This document shows, in pieces, positions 31,995 to 32,643 of a stretch of 32,643 bases of DNA. Position 1 is the first letter of the stretch. Each line of letters starts with the position of its first letter. This stretch comes from an uncultured Prevotella sp. (GTDB lineage Bacteria > Bacteroidota > Bacteroidia > Bacteroidales > Bacteroidaceae). Below the pieces are notes generated by a model. The model was not told where the DNA came from. It made no database searches and worked only from the letters and a program-made list of their open reading frames with translations. Position numbers and translations under genes: made by a program. The stretch is taken from positions 1-32,643 of the forward strand of contig CAMJDL010000037.1 of NCBI GenBank assembly GCA_946404405.1, written 5' to 3'.

Positions 31995-32643
31995 TTAGTT
32001 TGATACTGATTGTACAAGTCCCTTCTCCATCAGGATGGGCAGGATGTTGGCTGCCGATTGGCGGTTGTGCTTGGCCTTGATGGCATTATACCTTTCGAGC
32101 AGTGAGGCATCGTCGGACAGCAATTCTGCCATGAATTCATCGTTGATGCGGGTAATCTTGGTCTTGCCTACCTGGTTGAGTGTGCCGTCAACGAGGTAGC
32201 ACTTCAGATTGCTCAGACTCTCGTTGGCTATACCCAAGGCAATGGAAGTACTGGTGAAGCCGAGTCTCGTGGCGGTATTGCCGGCAAAGAGGCCTACTGC
32301 AGCGGTTCCGAAGGCAGCTACTGCCGTCACGCCGTCGGTTCTGAATGCCAAGAGGCACAGCTTGTTCTTGTCGTAGCGTACTGCCTGAACGTATTTTGAG
32401 GTCTCAAGGCCGACGTTACCACTTCTGAGGTTGCGGCAGTTGACGAACAGCTGCTGGCCATACATCACGGCGAACGCCTCCTTCTTCAGCACCTGGTCGC
32501 TCTGCTTGTCGCCAGTCTTGAAATAAAACACGCCATGGTCGCCGCTCTTAATCTGACAAACCTGCTTGGTGCGTCCGGCAGTCAGGGAGTCGAGTGATTG
32601 CCAATTGTCGGCAACGAAATCCTCGTAACTCATGCAATACTTT
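31995..32643 (-). CDS. Hypothetical protein (5' end outside window)
   Basis: At least 215 codons. The frame stays open through the right edge upstream of the Met at 32633 (preceding residues KYC), so that Met is probably internal and the true N-terminus is outside the window. Visible features: SYEDFVADNWQSLDSL, KSGDHGVFYFKTGDK, FVNCRNLRSG, and a central Ala/Gly/Thr-rich hydrophobic stretch (VTAVAAFGTAAVGLFAG) that may be membrane-associated. The C-terminal part is polar and helical (ERYNAIKAKHNRQSAANILPIL). I recognise no family with confidence. It resembles Bacteroidales hypothetical proteins of the kind annotated only as DUFs. Confidence 0.65.
   Translation of the reverse strand, partial: KYCMSYEDFVADNWQSLDSLTAGRTKQVCQIKSGDHGVFYFKTGDKQSDQVLKKEAFAVMYGQQLFVNCRNLRSGNVGLETSKYVQAVRYDKNKLCLLAFRTDGVTAVAAFGTAAVGLFAGNTATRLGFTSTSIALGIANESLSNLKCYLVDGTLNQVGKTKITRINDEFMAELLSDDASLLERYNAIKAKHNRQSAANILPILMEKGLVQSVSN

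Overview
The window looks like a chromosomal segment of a Prevotella-like member of the Bacteroidales. Eleven intergenic positions carry the Bacteroidetes -7 promoter box TAnnTTTG close to a start codon. The gene content also fits: an OmpA-family envelope protein, DUF3078, DUF1573 and DUF1846 proteins, a type IX secretion type-B sorting domain, a PorT-like barrel, a GH127 arabinofuranosidase and a long two-domain YidC. No rRNA, tRNA, transposase or CRISPR array was seen.

Layout. Positions 1-1655 (minus) hold an OmpA-like protein followed by a truncated leucine-rich-repeat protein. Positions 1863-4342 (plus) encode a TPR sensor histidine kinase and its NarL-type regulator, overlapping by 4 nt. 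A DUF1573 protein follows and ends at a strong shared terminator facing a DUF3078 protein (minus). Positions 6332-13642 (plus) carry yidC, a DUF1846 protein, an S9 peptidase and an MFS transporter, closed by a terminator. Positions 13867-14423 are a toxin-antitoxin pair (small antitoxin plus MazF/PemK-like toxin). A small membrane protein with a zinc ribbon follows, then an apparently truncated signal-peptide gene and about 600 bp without genes but rich in repeats. Positions 15928-22152 (minus) look like one five-gene unit, in transcription order: LysM/periplasmic-binding protein, PorT-like barrel, POT peptide transporter, NhaC antiporter, secreted endonuclease/phosphatase-fold protein. Positions 22252-25799 (plus) encode a type-B T9SS cargo protein overlapping uvrA. 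GH127 (minus) converges on uvrA and overlaps its stop codon. LemA and DUF2207 proteins (plus) form a pair, followed by a lipoprotein (minus), a second gene-poor region with inverted repeats, and a 5'-truncated hypothetical gene running off the right edge.

How the genes work together. Envelope and peptide functions dominate: insertion of inner-membrane proteins (YidC), extracytoplasmic peptide cleavage (S9) beside an MFS carrier, proton-coupled peptide uptake (POT), ion homeostasis (NhaC), peptidoglycan-linked proteins (OmpA, LysM) and plant-glycan breakdown (GH127).

The most unusual signal is not a gene. At least nine short tandem arrays occur, each with its own unit sequence but the same geometry: about five 7-nt units (35 bp) or four to six 8-nt units (32-47 bp). 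They abut start codons, sit upstream of promoter boxes, or lie inside genes. In two secreted-protein genes an array in the 5' leader is matched, 67-68 nt away, by an inverted and complementary array that encodes the hydrophobic core of the signal peptide. Separately, the 15.3-15.9 kb gap is built largely from diverged 22-bp and 21-bp units. I know of no named element that covers either pattern.
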